Origin: Thermoplasmata archaeon
Lineage (GTDB): Archaea; Thermoplasmatota; Thermoplasmata; Lutacidiplasmatales; UBA184
NCBI GenBank assembly: GCA_030039825.1
Contig: JASHUV010000088.1
Coordinates: 1-5,769, forward strand
DNA: 5,769 nt
Direction of reading: 5' to 3'
The notes under the pieces were generated by a model. That model was not told the origin of the DNA. It saw only the letters and a list, made by a program, of their open reading frames with translations, and ran no database searches. Shown piece by piece: positions 1 through 5,769 of this stretch. The translations under genes were made by a program, and so were the position numbers. The stretch's first letter is position 1. The number at the start of each line of letters is the position of its first letter.

Positions 1-71
1 GGGGCCCGGCGGCCCGGGCCGCGACGCCGTGCCCGGGGCCGGGGACCCTCGGGAGGAGGGGGCCGGGCATC
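1..71. other. Noncoding GC-rich end, downstream of the surface-protein gene
   Basis: This stretch follows the stop codon of the leftmost minus-strand gene. It is almost pure G and C. I see a 7-bp perfect inverted repeat (3-9 with 14-20, 4-base CGGC loop) and a 5-bp one (46-50 with 56-60, 5-base loop). On the minus strand the latter falls about 12-26 bases past the stop. Neither is followed by the T-rich tract usual for archaeal termination, so I do not call a terminator. No gene is supported here. Confidence 0.5.
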
Positions 72-2423
72 TCAGCGTCGAGGGTCCGCGCCGGCCTCGT
101 CGCCGAGCTCCCAGTCGCTCCCGCCGAGACGGGCGACGAGCTCCCGGCCCTCCTCCCGGCGCGCCTCTCGCTGGCGGCGCGCCCGGACCGCGAGGCCCCC
201 GAGCCCAAGGACCGCGACCAGGAGGAGGCCGATCCCGACGCCGATCGCGGCGACGGGGCTCCCGGAGTGCGGTGGTGGCCCAGAGGGCGGCGCCGGACCC
301 TCGGGTACGAACACGAGGGTCGTGTTCTGCGGTCGGTCCCCGCTGACGGCGACCGTCCCGGTCGCCGGGTGGTAGCCCGCCGCGGTCGCCGTATAGTCGT
401 AGGTGCCCCCGTCGGTCACGTCGAAGAGGAGGGTCGCGCCGCCGGCGGAGGAGCGCGTGAGGCTCGCGAGGAGCTCCACGACGAGGCCGCTCGCCGTCGC
501 CGTGAGGGTGAGCGACCAGGTCGTCCCGTCGCCCAGACCGGACGCCCGGAAGGTGAGGGGGACGAGCGGCGGTGACGGGAGGAGGAAGGTGACGTTGACC
601 TCGGCGGCGGCCCCGGCGACGGAGAGGTTGCCGGACACGTTGAGCCCGCTCCCGTTGACCATCGCGGAGGCGAGCCATGAGTACGTCCCGTTCGACACGT
701 TGATCGCGATCGTCGTCGCGGTCGTGACCCGGACACTCCCGTTGAGGTCGACGCTCCAGTTCGTCGCCGAGGGGAGCCCGGACTCGGTGAAGTCCACGGC
801 GTAGGTCAGGACCCGGGCGACGGTCGCGTTGAAGGCAACGGCGACCCGGACGCCGGTCCCGCTCACGACGACCGTCCCCGAGGAGGGGGTCGCCGCGTAC
901 CCGGCGGGCCCGCTCACTCCGAACGCGTAGGTCCCGTTCGGCTCGGCGACCGAGATGTTCGTCGACGTCGAGCTGCGGGCAATCCCCGCGAGCGTGAAGT
1001 CCCAGGGCGATCCCGCCGGAAGCCCGGTCTCCGCGACATCGACCGGGTACGTCGGCCAGGACGGGAAGGAGCCGGCGCACAAGATGGTCACGGTGCCGGG
1101 CGTCGTCGCGTTCCCGTAATCCGTCACGTAGAGACAACCGGTGCCGGTATCGATCGCAATACCGTCCGGGGAGACCCCGACGGGAACCGAGGCGACGACG
1201 GTGAGGCCCGAGAGCACGGTGAGCTCGTTCGACCCGTTGTCCGCCACGAAGACGAACCCGTCGGCGGCATCGTCGATGGCCGCCTCCGGCCCCTTGCCCA
1301 CGTTGGTCGAGGCGACGAGCGCGGTGCCGTTGTACATGCTCATGTTCGCGTCCCAGTAGTTCGCGATGTAGAGCATGCCGTAATCCGGCCGGGAAGAGTT
1401 CGCCTGCCACGTCCCGGACCAGGCTGCCACGAACCCCCACGGGCTGGTCCAGAGGTGGGCGACGATCCGGGTCCCGTTCACCAGGCTGAGCGTCCCGTTC
1501 CCGCCCCCCACGTAGAGGAGGCCGTTCGCGCCATCGTAGGTCACGCCGTAGGGGGCGAGGCCGCCGAGGGCGATCGAGTCCCCCCAGGCCGACCCGTTGT
1601 AGAAGCGGGCCGGCGAGGTGCCGTTGAGGACGGTGAGGTTGTCGGAATGGTAGTTCGCGACATACACGTACCCGTCCGACGGATCGTACGCCGCGGCCAT
1701 CGGGTAGGAGCCGACGGCCAAGGTGGCGACGAGCTGGGTGCCGATGATGACGCTGACGTTCGCCGTCAGCTCGTTGACGACGTCGACCGCGCCATCGGCG
1801 GCATCGAACACGAGGACCGCCGGGTCCGCGCCGACGGGGATGGTCGCGAGGATGCTCGTGCCGTTGATCACCGCGAGCTCCCCGCCGTACGGAGCGCCGC
1901 CGTAGGAGTAGAGCCCCATCGTGGTCGCGTAGACGAGCTCGTCCGACGGATCGTAGAGGAGCTGGGACGGGTAGGCCGCGAGGTGGTGGCCCAGAGCGAG
2001 GTACCCGACCACCTGGGTGCCGTTCAAGATCGTCAGATTCCCGGAGTCGCCGTCACCCGTCACGTAAACGTCGCCGTTCGAGGGATCATAGAGGTCCGCG
2101 ACGGGAAACGATCCGACGGCCACGGTCGTGGCGTTCGTGGGGACGGGGCTCGCCGGGACGGGCGGCGCGAGCGCGGGCGACGACCCCGCGACGGCCCCGC
2201 TCGGCCCAGGGCCTCCGGAGGGGCCGCCGCGGGGGGGGGCCGTCCCCTGAGGCAGGAGCCCGAGAGCGATCGAGCCGGTCCCCGCGATCAGGAACAGGCC
2301 GACAATAAGGACGGGACCGAGCCGACCGTCCCGACGCCCTCGGGGGCGATGGGCCGCTCGCTCGGGGAGCCGGTCGCTCGCCGCGGTGTCCTCCGGGGGC
2401 GGATGGCGTCGGTAAGCGGACAT
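72..2423 (-). CDS. Membrane-anchored YVTN beta-propeller surface protein with three C-terminal ESGLP-type domains
   Basis: Predicted cell-surface protein of 783 residues; no enzymatic motif seen, so an adhesin-like, cell-coat or binding role is inference. Order along the protein: basic N-terminus (1-35), hydrophobic segment (about 36-57) acting as signal or anchor, Gly/Pro/Ser linker (58-96), eight YVTN-like repeats (about 102-448) recognisable by 'VG..P....YDPSDGYVYVAN' followed by 'LTVLNGT', three tandem domains (459-535, 540-617, 620-707) of which the first two open with TGLP/ESGLP and all three have a conserved Trp a few residues on, a Pro-rich spacer, a second transmembrane segment (about 722-746) and an Arg/Glu-rich tail (747-783). 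More than 25 N-X-S/T sequons lie between the two membrane segments. The only cysteines are 430 and 449. The frame is open further upstream to 2708, overlapping dnaK, but the MSAYRR start is preferred because it follows a TATA-like element and leaves a short N-terminus before the anchor. There is no clear Shine-Dalgarno. The gene is probably its own transcription unit, 157 bases after dnaK. Confidence 0.88.
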   Translation of the reverse strand: MSAYRRHPPPEDTAASDRLPERAAHRPRGRRDGRLGPVLIVGLFLIAGTGSIALGLLPQGTAPPRGGPSGGPGPSGAVAGSSPALAPPVPASPVPTNATTVAVGSFPVADLYDPSNGDVYVTGDGDSGNLTILNGTQVVGYLALGHHLAAYPSQLLYDPSDELVYATTMGLYSYGGAPYGGELAVINGTSILATIPVGADPAVLVFDAADGAVDVVNELTANVSVIIGTQLVATLAVGSYPMAAAYDPSDGYVYVANYHSDNLTVLNGTSPARFYNGSAWGDSIALGGLAPYGVTYDGANGLLYVGGGNGTLSLVNGTRIVAHLWTSPWGFVAAWSGTWQANSSRPDYGMLYIANYWDANMSMYNGTALVASTNVGKGPEAAIDDAADGFVFVADNGSNELTVLSGLTVVASVPVGVSPDGIAIDTGTGCLYVTDYGNATTPGTVTILCAGSFPSWPTYPVDVAETGLPAGSPWDFTLAGIARSSTSTNISVAEPNGTYAFGVSGPAGYAATPSSGTVVVSGTGVRVAVAFNATVARVLTYAVDFTESGLPSATNWSVDLNGSVRVTTATTIAINVSNGTYSWLASAMVNGSGLNVSGNLSVAGAAAEVNVTFLLPSPPLVPLTFRASGLGDGTTWSLTLTATASGLVVELLASLTRSSAGGATLLFDVTDGGTYDYTATAAGYHPATGTVAVSGDRPQNTTLVFVPEGPAPPSGPPPHSGSPVAAIGVGIGLLLVAVLGLGGLAVRARRQREARREEGRELVARLGGSDWELGDEAGADPRR
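303..1049 (-). repeat. Three tandem ESGLP-type beta-sandwich-like domain repeats
   Basis: Three consecutive protein modules of about 75-90 residues within the surface protein. Each starts with a hydrophobic strand, then a short motif (ETGLPAGSPW, ESGLPSATNW, ASGLGDGTTW), then alternating strands ending in a 'V.V.F' or 'LVF' strand before the next module. The third is the most diverged: it lost the Pro of the motif and has a longer middle. They resemble carboxypeptidase-regulatory or PEGA-like surface modules in size and pattern; I infer a stalk that lifts the propeller off the membrane. The DNA copies are diverged, so this is an old duplication rather than a recent one. Confidence 0.7.
1080..2120 (-). 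repeat. Eight YVTN beta-propeller repeats
   Basis: In the protein, about 347 residues divide into eight units that each begin with a 'VG..P' or equivalent turn, pass through 'YDPSDGYVYVAN'-like strands and end in 'LTVLNGT.VV..'. Repeats 1, 2, 4, 7 and 8 are closest to consensus; repeat 3 has VNE in place of the VAN motif; repeats 2, 4 and 6 carry insertions of about 5-12 residues. The pattern is that of the YVTN/NHL-like beta-propeller families, usually seven blades; eight units here could be an eight-bladed ring or a seven-bladed ring with shared closing strands. The repeats are clear in protein and only partly visible in DNA. Confidence 0.8.
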
Positions 2424-2580
2424 CGGAGGTCCGGGGGGACTCGCGAGCTCTTGAACCCGGGTCGCGTATACACGGTGATACACGCTTTCCGCGTCCCCGT
2501 CGCCGCCCGGGAGGGGCGCGACCGGGCGAGGGGCGGGAGCCGGCGTCGGCGCCGCGCGATCACGCCGGTCGGCGGAGCCC
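2424..2580. other. Spacer between dnaK and the surface-protein gene
   Basis: Noncoding 157-base gap. On the minus strand it begins with GC-rich sequence after the dnaK stop, including 4-5 bp stems such as CGGCG/CGCCG with a CCGA loop, but no T-rich tract that would make a convincing terminator. Its distal part holds the TATA-like promoter described separately. A 'GGTTCAAGAGC' segment near 2450 recalls a tRNA T-arm, but no acceptor, D or anticodon stem pairs around it. Confidence 0.6.
2463..2490 (-). promoter_or_regulatory. Probable TATA/BRE promoter of the surface-protein gene
   Basis: Read on the minus strand there is a purine-rich GGAAAGC followed by two copies of GTGTAT spaced exactly 10 bp apart, the second inside GTGTATACGC. 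They lie about 43-60 bases before the chosen ATG. With archaeal TATA-to-start spacing of about 25 bases, transcription would begin roughly 15-30 bases before the ATG, giving a short leader without a Shine-Dalgarno. This supports a transcription unit separate from dnaK. The match to a TATA consensus is moderate, and either GTGTAT copy could be the real box. Confidence 0.4.
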
Positions 2581-4485
2581 TTAGGTGGGGCCCTTCTCCT
2601 CGCCCGTTTCCTTGTCGACGACCTTGAAGTCCGCGTCGACCGCGGGGGCGCCGCCCGAGGAGGTCGGCGGGGCGTCGCCGGTCGGCGCCGCGCTCCCCGA
2701 GACGCCACCGGCGCCGGTGGGACCGCCGCCCTTCGACGCCTCCTGGTAGAGGCGCTCGGCGACCCGGTGGAGGGTCTGGGTGAGGCCGGCGATCTCCTCG
2801 TCGAGCCCTTTCGCGTCCTTCTCGGCGAGGGTGGCGCGGAGCGCCTTCACCTTCCCCTCGATCTCGCTCACGTCGGCCTCGGGGAGCTTGCCCTTGTTCG
2901 CCTCGACGACGCGGTCGGCCTCGTAGCAGAGCGATTCGGCCCGGTTGCGGAGCTCGACGACGCGGGCCCGCTCCTTGTCCTTCTCGGCGAACTCCTCGGC
3001 CTGGTGGACCATCCGGTCGACCTCCTCCTTCGAGAGCTTGTTCGAGGCCGTGATCGTGATCCCCTGCTTCTTCCCCGACGCGAGGTCCTTCGCCGAGACG
3101 TTCGTGATCCCGTTGGCGTCGATGTCGAAGGAGACCTCGACCTGGGGGACCCCGCGGGGCGCCGGCGGGATGCCGGTGAGCATGAAGTTCCCGAGGGCGA
3201 CGTTGTCCGCGGCGAGCGGCCGCTCCCCCTGGAAGACCTTGATCTCCACCGAGCTCTGGCTGTCGGCCGCCGTCGTGAAGATCTGGCTCTTGCGCGTCGG
3301 GATCGTCGTGTTCCGCTCGATGAGGCGGGTGAACACCCCGCCGAGCGTCTCGACGCCGAGGGAGAGCGGCGTCACATCGAGGAGGAGGACGTCCTTGACC
3401 TCGCCGGCGAGCACGCCGCCCTGGATCGCCGCGCCCATCGCGACGCACTCCATCGGGTCGACGCCGTGCTCGATCGGCCGGTCGACGGCCTGCTCCACGA
3501 ACTTCTGGACGATCGGCATCCGCGTCGGGCCGCCGACGAGGATGATCCGGTCGATGGCGGTCTTGGCGAGCTTGGCGTCGCGGATCGCCTGATCGAGCGG
3601 CGCCTGACAGCGGTCGATGATCGGGCGGACGAGCGCCTCGAGCTGCGCCCGGGTGAGCGGGAGCGCGAGGTGCTTGGGGCCGTCCTGGGTCGCCGTCAGG
3701 AAGGGGAGGTTGATCTGGGTCTCGAGCGTGCTCGAGAGCTCGATCTTCGCCTTCTCCGCGGCGTCGCGGACGCGCTGCATCGCCATCTTGTCCTTGCGGA
3801 TGTCGATCCCGCTCTCCTTCTGGAACTCCTTCGCGATGTGCTCGGTGAGCGCGCCGTCCATGTCGGTGCCGCCGAGCTGGGTGTCGCCGCTCGTGGAGAG
3901 GACCTCGAAGACCCCCTCGCCGAACTCCATGATCGTGACGTCGAGGGTCCCGCCCCCGAGGTCGAAGACGAGGATCTTCTGCGACTTCCCGGCCTTGTCG
4001 AGCCCGTAGGCGAGGGACGCGGCCGTCGGCTCGTTGATGATCCGGACGACCTCGAGGCCGGCGATCGACCCGGCGTCCTTCGTCGCCTGGCGCTGGTTGT
4101 CGTTGAAGTAGGCGGGGACCGTGATGACGGCCTTCTCGACCTTCTCGCCGAGGAACGCCTCGGCGTCGCTCTTGATCTTCTGGAGGAGGAACGCCGAGAG
4201 CTGGGGCGCCGTGTAGTCCTTCCCCTGGAGCCGGTACTTCGCGTCGGTGCCCATCTTGCGCTTGAACGCGGTGACGGTCCCCTCGGGGTTCGAGACCGCT
4301 TGGCGGCGCGCCGGCTCGCCGACGAGCCGGTTCCCGTCCTTCGTGAACGCCACGTAGGAGGGGAACGCCTTCCCCCCGCCGACGGTCGTCCCTTCCGCGC
4401 TCGGGATGATGACCGGGCGGCCTCCCTCCAGGACCGCCGCCGCCGAGTTGCTCGTCCCCAGGTCGATTCCGATGATCTTCGCCAT
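2581..4485 (-). CDS. dnaK: DnaK (Hsp70) molecular chaperone
   Basis: Cytosolic ATP-dependent chaperone that binds exposed hydrophobic peptide segments and cycles with a J-protein and the GrpE exchange factor. The 634 residues are complete and normal for the family. The nucleotide-binding domain has GIDLGTSN (6-13, Asp8), a catalytic-type Lys75 in [19 protein letters not shown] (150-161), [12 protein letters not shown] (174-185) and [10 protein letters not shown] (315-324). The interdomain linker DVLLLDVTP is at 365-373, the substrate-binding beta domain to about 480, the helical lid to about 585, then a Gly/Ser/Pro/Ala-rich tail ending in a [19 protein letters not shown] acidic terminus. Relative to E. 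coli DnaK, about 24 residues are missing just after the Lys75 region, the form seen in Gram-positive and archaeal DnaK. The ATG is preceded by a weak purine-rich ribosome site (GGGAAGGAAAC). Neither grpE nor dnaJ is adjacent within the window. Archaeal DnaK is generally regarded as acquired from bacteria. Confidence 0.98.
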   Translation of the reverse strand: MAKIIGIDLGTSNSAAAVLEGGRPVIIPSAEGTTVGGGKAFPSYVAFTKDGNRLVGEPARRQAVSNPEGTVTAFKRKMGTDAKYRLQGKDYTAPQLSAFLLQKIKSDAEAFLGEKVEKAVITVPAYFNDNQRQATKDAGSIAGLEVVRIINEPTAASLAYGLDKAGKSQKILVFDLGGGTLDVTIMEFGEGVFEVLSTSGDTQLGGTDMDGALTEHIAKEFQKESGIDIRKDKMAMQRVRDAAEKAKIELSSTLETQINLPFLTATQDGPKHLALPLTRAQLEALVRPIIDRCQAPLDQAIRDAKLAKTAIDRIILVGGPTRMPIVQKFVEQAVDRPIEHGVDPMECVAMGAAIQGGVLAGEVKDVLLLDVTPLSLGVETLGGVFTRLIERNTTIPTRKSQIFTTAADSQSSVEIKVFQGERPLAADNVALGNFMLTGIPPAPRGVPQVEVSFDIDANGITNVSAKDLASGKKQGITITASNKLSKEEVDRMVHQAEEFAEKDKERARVVELRNRAESLCYEADRVVEANKGKLPEADVSEIEGKVKALRATLAEKDAKGLDEEIAGLTQTLHRVAERLYQEASKGGGPTGAGGVSGSAAPTGDAPPTSSGGAPAVDADFKVVDKETGEEKGPT

Positions 4486-4546
4486 GTTTCCTTCCCGTTC
4501 GTCGCTACCGCGCGAGGGCGATCTCGGACGACCGGATGTCCAACTT

Positions 4547-4565
4547 TAGTATGTTTGCCATACTA
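4547..4565. promoter_or_regulatory. Perfect 7-bp inverted repeat, candidate operator of dnaK
   Basis: TAGTATG and CATACTA form a perfect palindrome around a 5-base TTTGC spacer. The site overlaps the downstream edge of the dnaK TATA-like element and lies before the predicted transcription start, where a bound dimer would block the pre-initiation complex. The symmetrical half-sites with an N5 spacer suit a small winged-helix repressor. The Archaeoglobus heat-shock regulator HSR1 is known to use CTAAC-N5-GTTAG, with the same geometry but different bases. That a heat-shock repressor binds here is inference. Confidence 0.5.
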
Positions 4566-4590
4566 TAATAAGACTCCGTTTTCCGCCGTC
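4563..4590 (-). promoter_or_regulatory. Probable TATA/BRE promoter of dnaK
   Basis: On the minus strand, GGAAAACGGAGTC is followed by TTATTATAG, the best TATA-like element in the window. About 25 bases further on is a G-rich point near 4540, which would give a leader of about 55 bases before the dnaK ATG. The purine-rich GGAAAAC may serve as the TFB recognition element, though it sits several bases further out than usual. The placement is from sequence only. Confidence 0.55.
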
Positions 4591-4635
4591 GCCACCGTGC
4601 GGTCGTGGGCCCCCCTCCTCCCCACGTCGGACCCT

Positions 4636-4642
4636 CTTATAC
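4636..4642 (+). promoter_or_regulatory. TATA-like element of the PLP-enzyme gene
   Basis: CTTATAC lies about 90 bases before the GTG start. With usual archaeal spacing, transcription would begin near 4665 and leave a leader of about 60 bases, enough to contain the Shine-Dalgarno sequence. It is a modest match in a GC-rich context and the only reasonable candidate facing right close to the gene. Confidence 0.4.
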
Positions 4643-4716
4643 GGCTAGGTGGTCGGCGCCTTGCCCGGTCCCCGACCGCGGCCGGTCCTCCGGTCCGCGG
4701 GCCCGGTCCGGCCGGC

Positions 4717-4724
4717 GGAGGATC
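4717..4724 (+). promoter_or_regulatory. Ribosome binding site fixing the GTG start
   Basis: GGAGGATC is a strong Shine-Dalgarno sequence ending in GGAGG six bases before the GTG at 4728. It decides the start, since the frame is open further upstream and the first in-frame ATG lies about 30 codons inside the conserved N-terminal motif. An ATG at 4726 overlaps the GTG but is followed at once by TGA. Confidence 0.75.
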
Positions 4725-4727
4725 GAT

Positions 4728-5769
4728 GTGACCGATTGGCGGCGGGTGCGGCCGCAGTTCCCGGCGCTCCGCCGGCGCGGGAAGGGGCCCGCTCCGGCCT
4801 ACCTCGATTCGGCGTGCATGTCGCTCGTCCCGGATGCCGTCCTCCGGGCGATGAACGAGTACTACTCGGAGTTCCCCGGATGCGCCGGGCGGTCGGTCTA
4901 CCGGTGGTCGGAGGAGGTGAGCCTACGGATCGAGGGCGTTCGGGCCCGATGGGCCCGGTTCTTCCGGGCCCCCGGCGGGCCGGAGTCGGTGGTGTTCCTG
5001 AAGAACTCGACGGAGGGCATCAATCTCCTCGCCCAGGGATTCGGCCTTCGTCGCGGGGACCGGGTCCTGATCTCCGACCAGGAGCACAACTCGAACCTCG
5101 TCCCGTGGCAACGGCTCGCTCGCGAGACCGGGGTGGTGGTCGACGTGCTCCCGCTCCCGGGAGAGACCGCGTTCGACCTCGACGGGTACGAGCGGGCCCT
5201 CGCGGCCCGCCCCCGCCTGGTGAGCCTCTTCCACGCCTCGAACCTCGACGGACGCCTCCTGCCGGCCCGCGAGATCGCGGAACTCGCTCACGACCGCGGG
5301 GCGAAGGTCCTCTTCGACGGTTGCCAGGCGGCCCCCCATCGCCGCGTCGATCTCTCGCGGGTCAGCGCGGACTACTATGTCGTCTCCGGGCACAAGATGC
5401 TCGGGCCGACGGGGACGGGGGTTCTCGTCGGGGCGCCCGGGGCCCTCGCCGATCTTCGACCCGCCGCGCTCGGCGGGGAGACCGTGGAATCGACCACCCT
5501 CCTCGACCACGTCCTCCGGCCCCCGCCCTACCGCTTCGAGGCGGGCCTGCAGAACTACGCTGGCCTCCTCGGGACCGGAGCCGCGCTCGGGGTCCTCGAG
5601 CGGTTCGAGGCGGGCGAGATCGAGGCGCACGACCGGGCGCTGAACGAGCGGCTCGGCCGCGCGATCGGGGAGCTCGCCGGCCTGAAGCGGATCGGCCCGC
5701 CCTCGCCGCGCGAGCGCCCGAGCATCTTCGCCTTCGCGCTCGACGGCATCGACCCGAACGACGCGGCGG
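4728..5769 (+). CDS. SufS-like class V aminotransferase-fold PLP enzyme, probable cysteine desulfurase (3' end outside window)
   Basis: Pyridoxal-phosphate enzyme of the NifS/SufS fold. If it is a true cysteine desulfurase, it takes sulfur from cysteine as an enzyme persulfide for Fe-S clusters or thiolated molecules, in the cytosol. The visible 347 residues align almost without gaps to SufS: FPAL (11-14), YLDSACMSL (25-33), STEGINL (94-100), EHNSNLVPW (119-127, His120 stacking on the cofactor), DGCQAAPH (197-204, Asp197 and Gln200), and SGHKMLGPTGTG (220-231) with PLP-binding Lys223. Differences from SufS: the H-R-G-x-H motif reads G-R-S-V-Y (54-58), and EAGTPN reads EAGLQN (271-276). SufS proteins are about 400-410 residues, so about 60 are missing here, including the catalytic-cysteine loop and substrate Arg; desulfurase activity therefore cannot be confirmed. 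GTG start with a strong ribosome site, divergent from dnaK. No suf partner gene is visible. Confidence 0.9.
   Translation, partial: MTDWRRVRPQFPALRRRGKGPAPAYLDSACMSLVPDAVLRAMNEYYSEFPGCAGRSVYRWSEEVSLRIEGVRARWARFFRAPGGPESVVFLKNSTEGINLLAQGFGLRRGDRVLISDQEHNSNLVPWQRLARETGVVVDVLPLPGETAFDLDGYERALAARPRLVSLFHASNLDGRLLPAREIAELAHDRGAKVLFDGCQAAPHRRVDLSRVSADYYVVSGHKMLGPTGTGVLVGAPGALADLRPAALGGETVESTTLLDHVLRPPPYRFEAGLQNYAGLLGTGAALGVLERFEAGEIEAHDRALNERLGRAIGELAGLKRIGPPSPRERPSIFAFALDGIDPNDAA

Larger units (their letters stand above)
4486..4727. other. Divergent intergenic control region between dnaK and the PLP-enzyme gene
   Basis: This 242-base gap separates two genes transcribed away from each other. Its middle (about 4541-4590) is an AT-rich island in an otherwise very GC-rich window and carries the dnaK promoter and an inverted repeat. 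A second, weaker TATA-like element near 4636 faces the right-hand gene. I see no tRNA, small RNA or further coding sequence that I can support. Confidence 0.75.

Noticed and set aside
3..20. Hairpin as a transcription terminator
   Set aside because: The 7-bp stem is real but there is no T-rich tract after it on the minus strand, and such stems arise easily in nearly pure GC sequence.
2424..2480. Possible tRNA because of a GGTTCAAGAGC segment on the minus strand
   Set aside because: No flanking T-stem, anticodon stem or acceptor stem can be paired.
1455..2627. A 390-codon open frame on the plus strand opposite the surface-protein gene
   Set aside because: Arg/Gly/Asp/Val-rich with no recognisable domain; it lies wholly opposite a well-supported repeat protein and has no ribosome site worth noting.
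2424..2708. Longer N-terminus for the surface protein starting at 2708
   Set aside because: It would overlap dnaK by 128 bases and add about 95 Arg/Pro/Ala-rich residues before the membrane segment. The 2423 start follows a TATA-like element and gives a normal leader.
2288..3448. A 386-codon minus-strand frame overlapping dnaK and the surface-protein start
   Set aside because: It is dnaK shifted by a frame, giving an Arg/Pro/Gly-rich product; it crosses two real genes and a promoter.
4547..4565. CIRCE element (HrcA operator)
   Set aside because: CIRCE is TTAGCACTC-N9-GAGTGCTAA; this palindrome has other arms and a 5-base spacer.
2767..4731. A 654-codon open frame on the plus strand opposite dnaK
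   Set aside because: Its product is a low-complexity Arg/Asp/Leu/Glu/Val-rich translation mirroring dnaK codons, with no family motif. Such long mirror frames are expected in GC-rich genes that rarely use the codons whose complements are stops.
4923..5630. A 235-codon minus-strand frame opposite the PLP-enzyme gene
   Set aside because: The plus strand encodes unmistakable SufS-fold motifs across this stretch, while the minus product is featureless.

Overview
The window looks like chromosomal DNA of a high-GC archaeon, most likely of the Thermoplasmatota type. Three things point there. The control regions carry archaeal-style TATA elements. A large surface protein combines YVTN-type beta-propeller repeats with tandem domains built around an 'ESGLP...W' motif, an architecture I associate with Thermoplasmata and some other archaea. 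The class V PLP enzyme has the 'LDSACMSL' opening I associate with archaeal members. The DnaK lacks the roughly 24-residue N-terminal-lobe insert of proteobacterial DnaK, as archaeal and Gram-positive forms do. The placement is inferred from protein style; there is no rRNA or other marker gene here.

Layout, left to right. Bases 1-71 are noncoding, extremely GC-rich and contain small hairpins. Bases 72-2423 (minus) encode a 783-residue envelope protein: short basic cytoplasmic N-terminus, hydrophobic anchor, Gly/Pro linker, an eight-repeat YVTN propeller, three tandem beta-sandwich-like domains, a second transmembrane segment and a charged cytoplasmic tail. Bases 2424-2580 hold its own probable promoter. 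Bases 2581-4485 (minus) encode DnaK (Hsp70, 634 residues). Bases 4486-4727 form a divergent control region with an AT-rich island, a DnaK promoter overlapped by a perfect 7-bp inverted repeat (N5 spacer), and a separate TATA-like element facing right. From 4728 to the right edge (plus) lies the first 347 codons of a SufS-like class V aminotransferase-fold enzyme; the window stops before the catalytic-cysteine loop.

The three genes do not form an obvious pathway. DnaK is a cytosolic ATP-driven chaperone with neither grpE nor dnaJ beside it in the window. The PLP enzyme is divergently transcribed and could supply sulfur for Fe-S clusters or thiolation if it keeps the active cysteine. The surface protein has its own promoter and is probably an independently expressed adhesin-like or cell-coat component. 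The most interesting items are the candidate heat-shock operator upstream of dnaK, the blade-periodic N-glycosylation sequons and two-ended membrane anchoring of the surface protein, and the altered active-site motifs of the PLP enzyme. No mobile element, CRISPR array, tRNA or rRNA was found.
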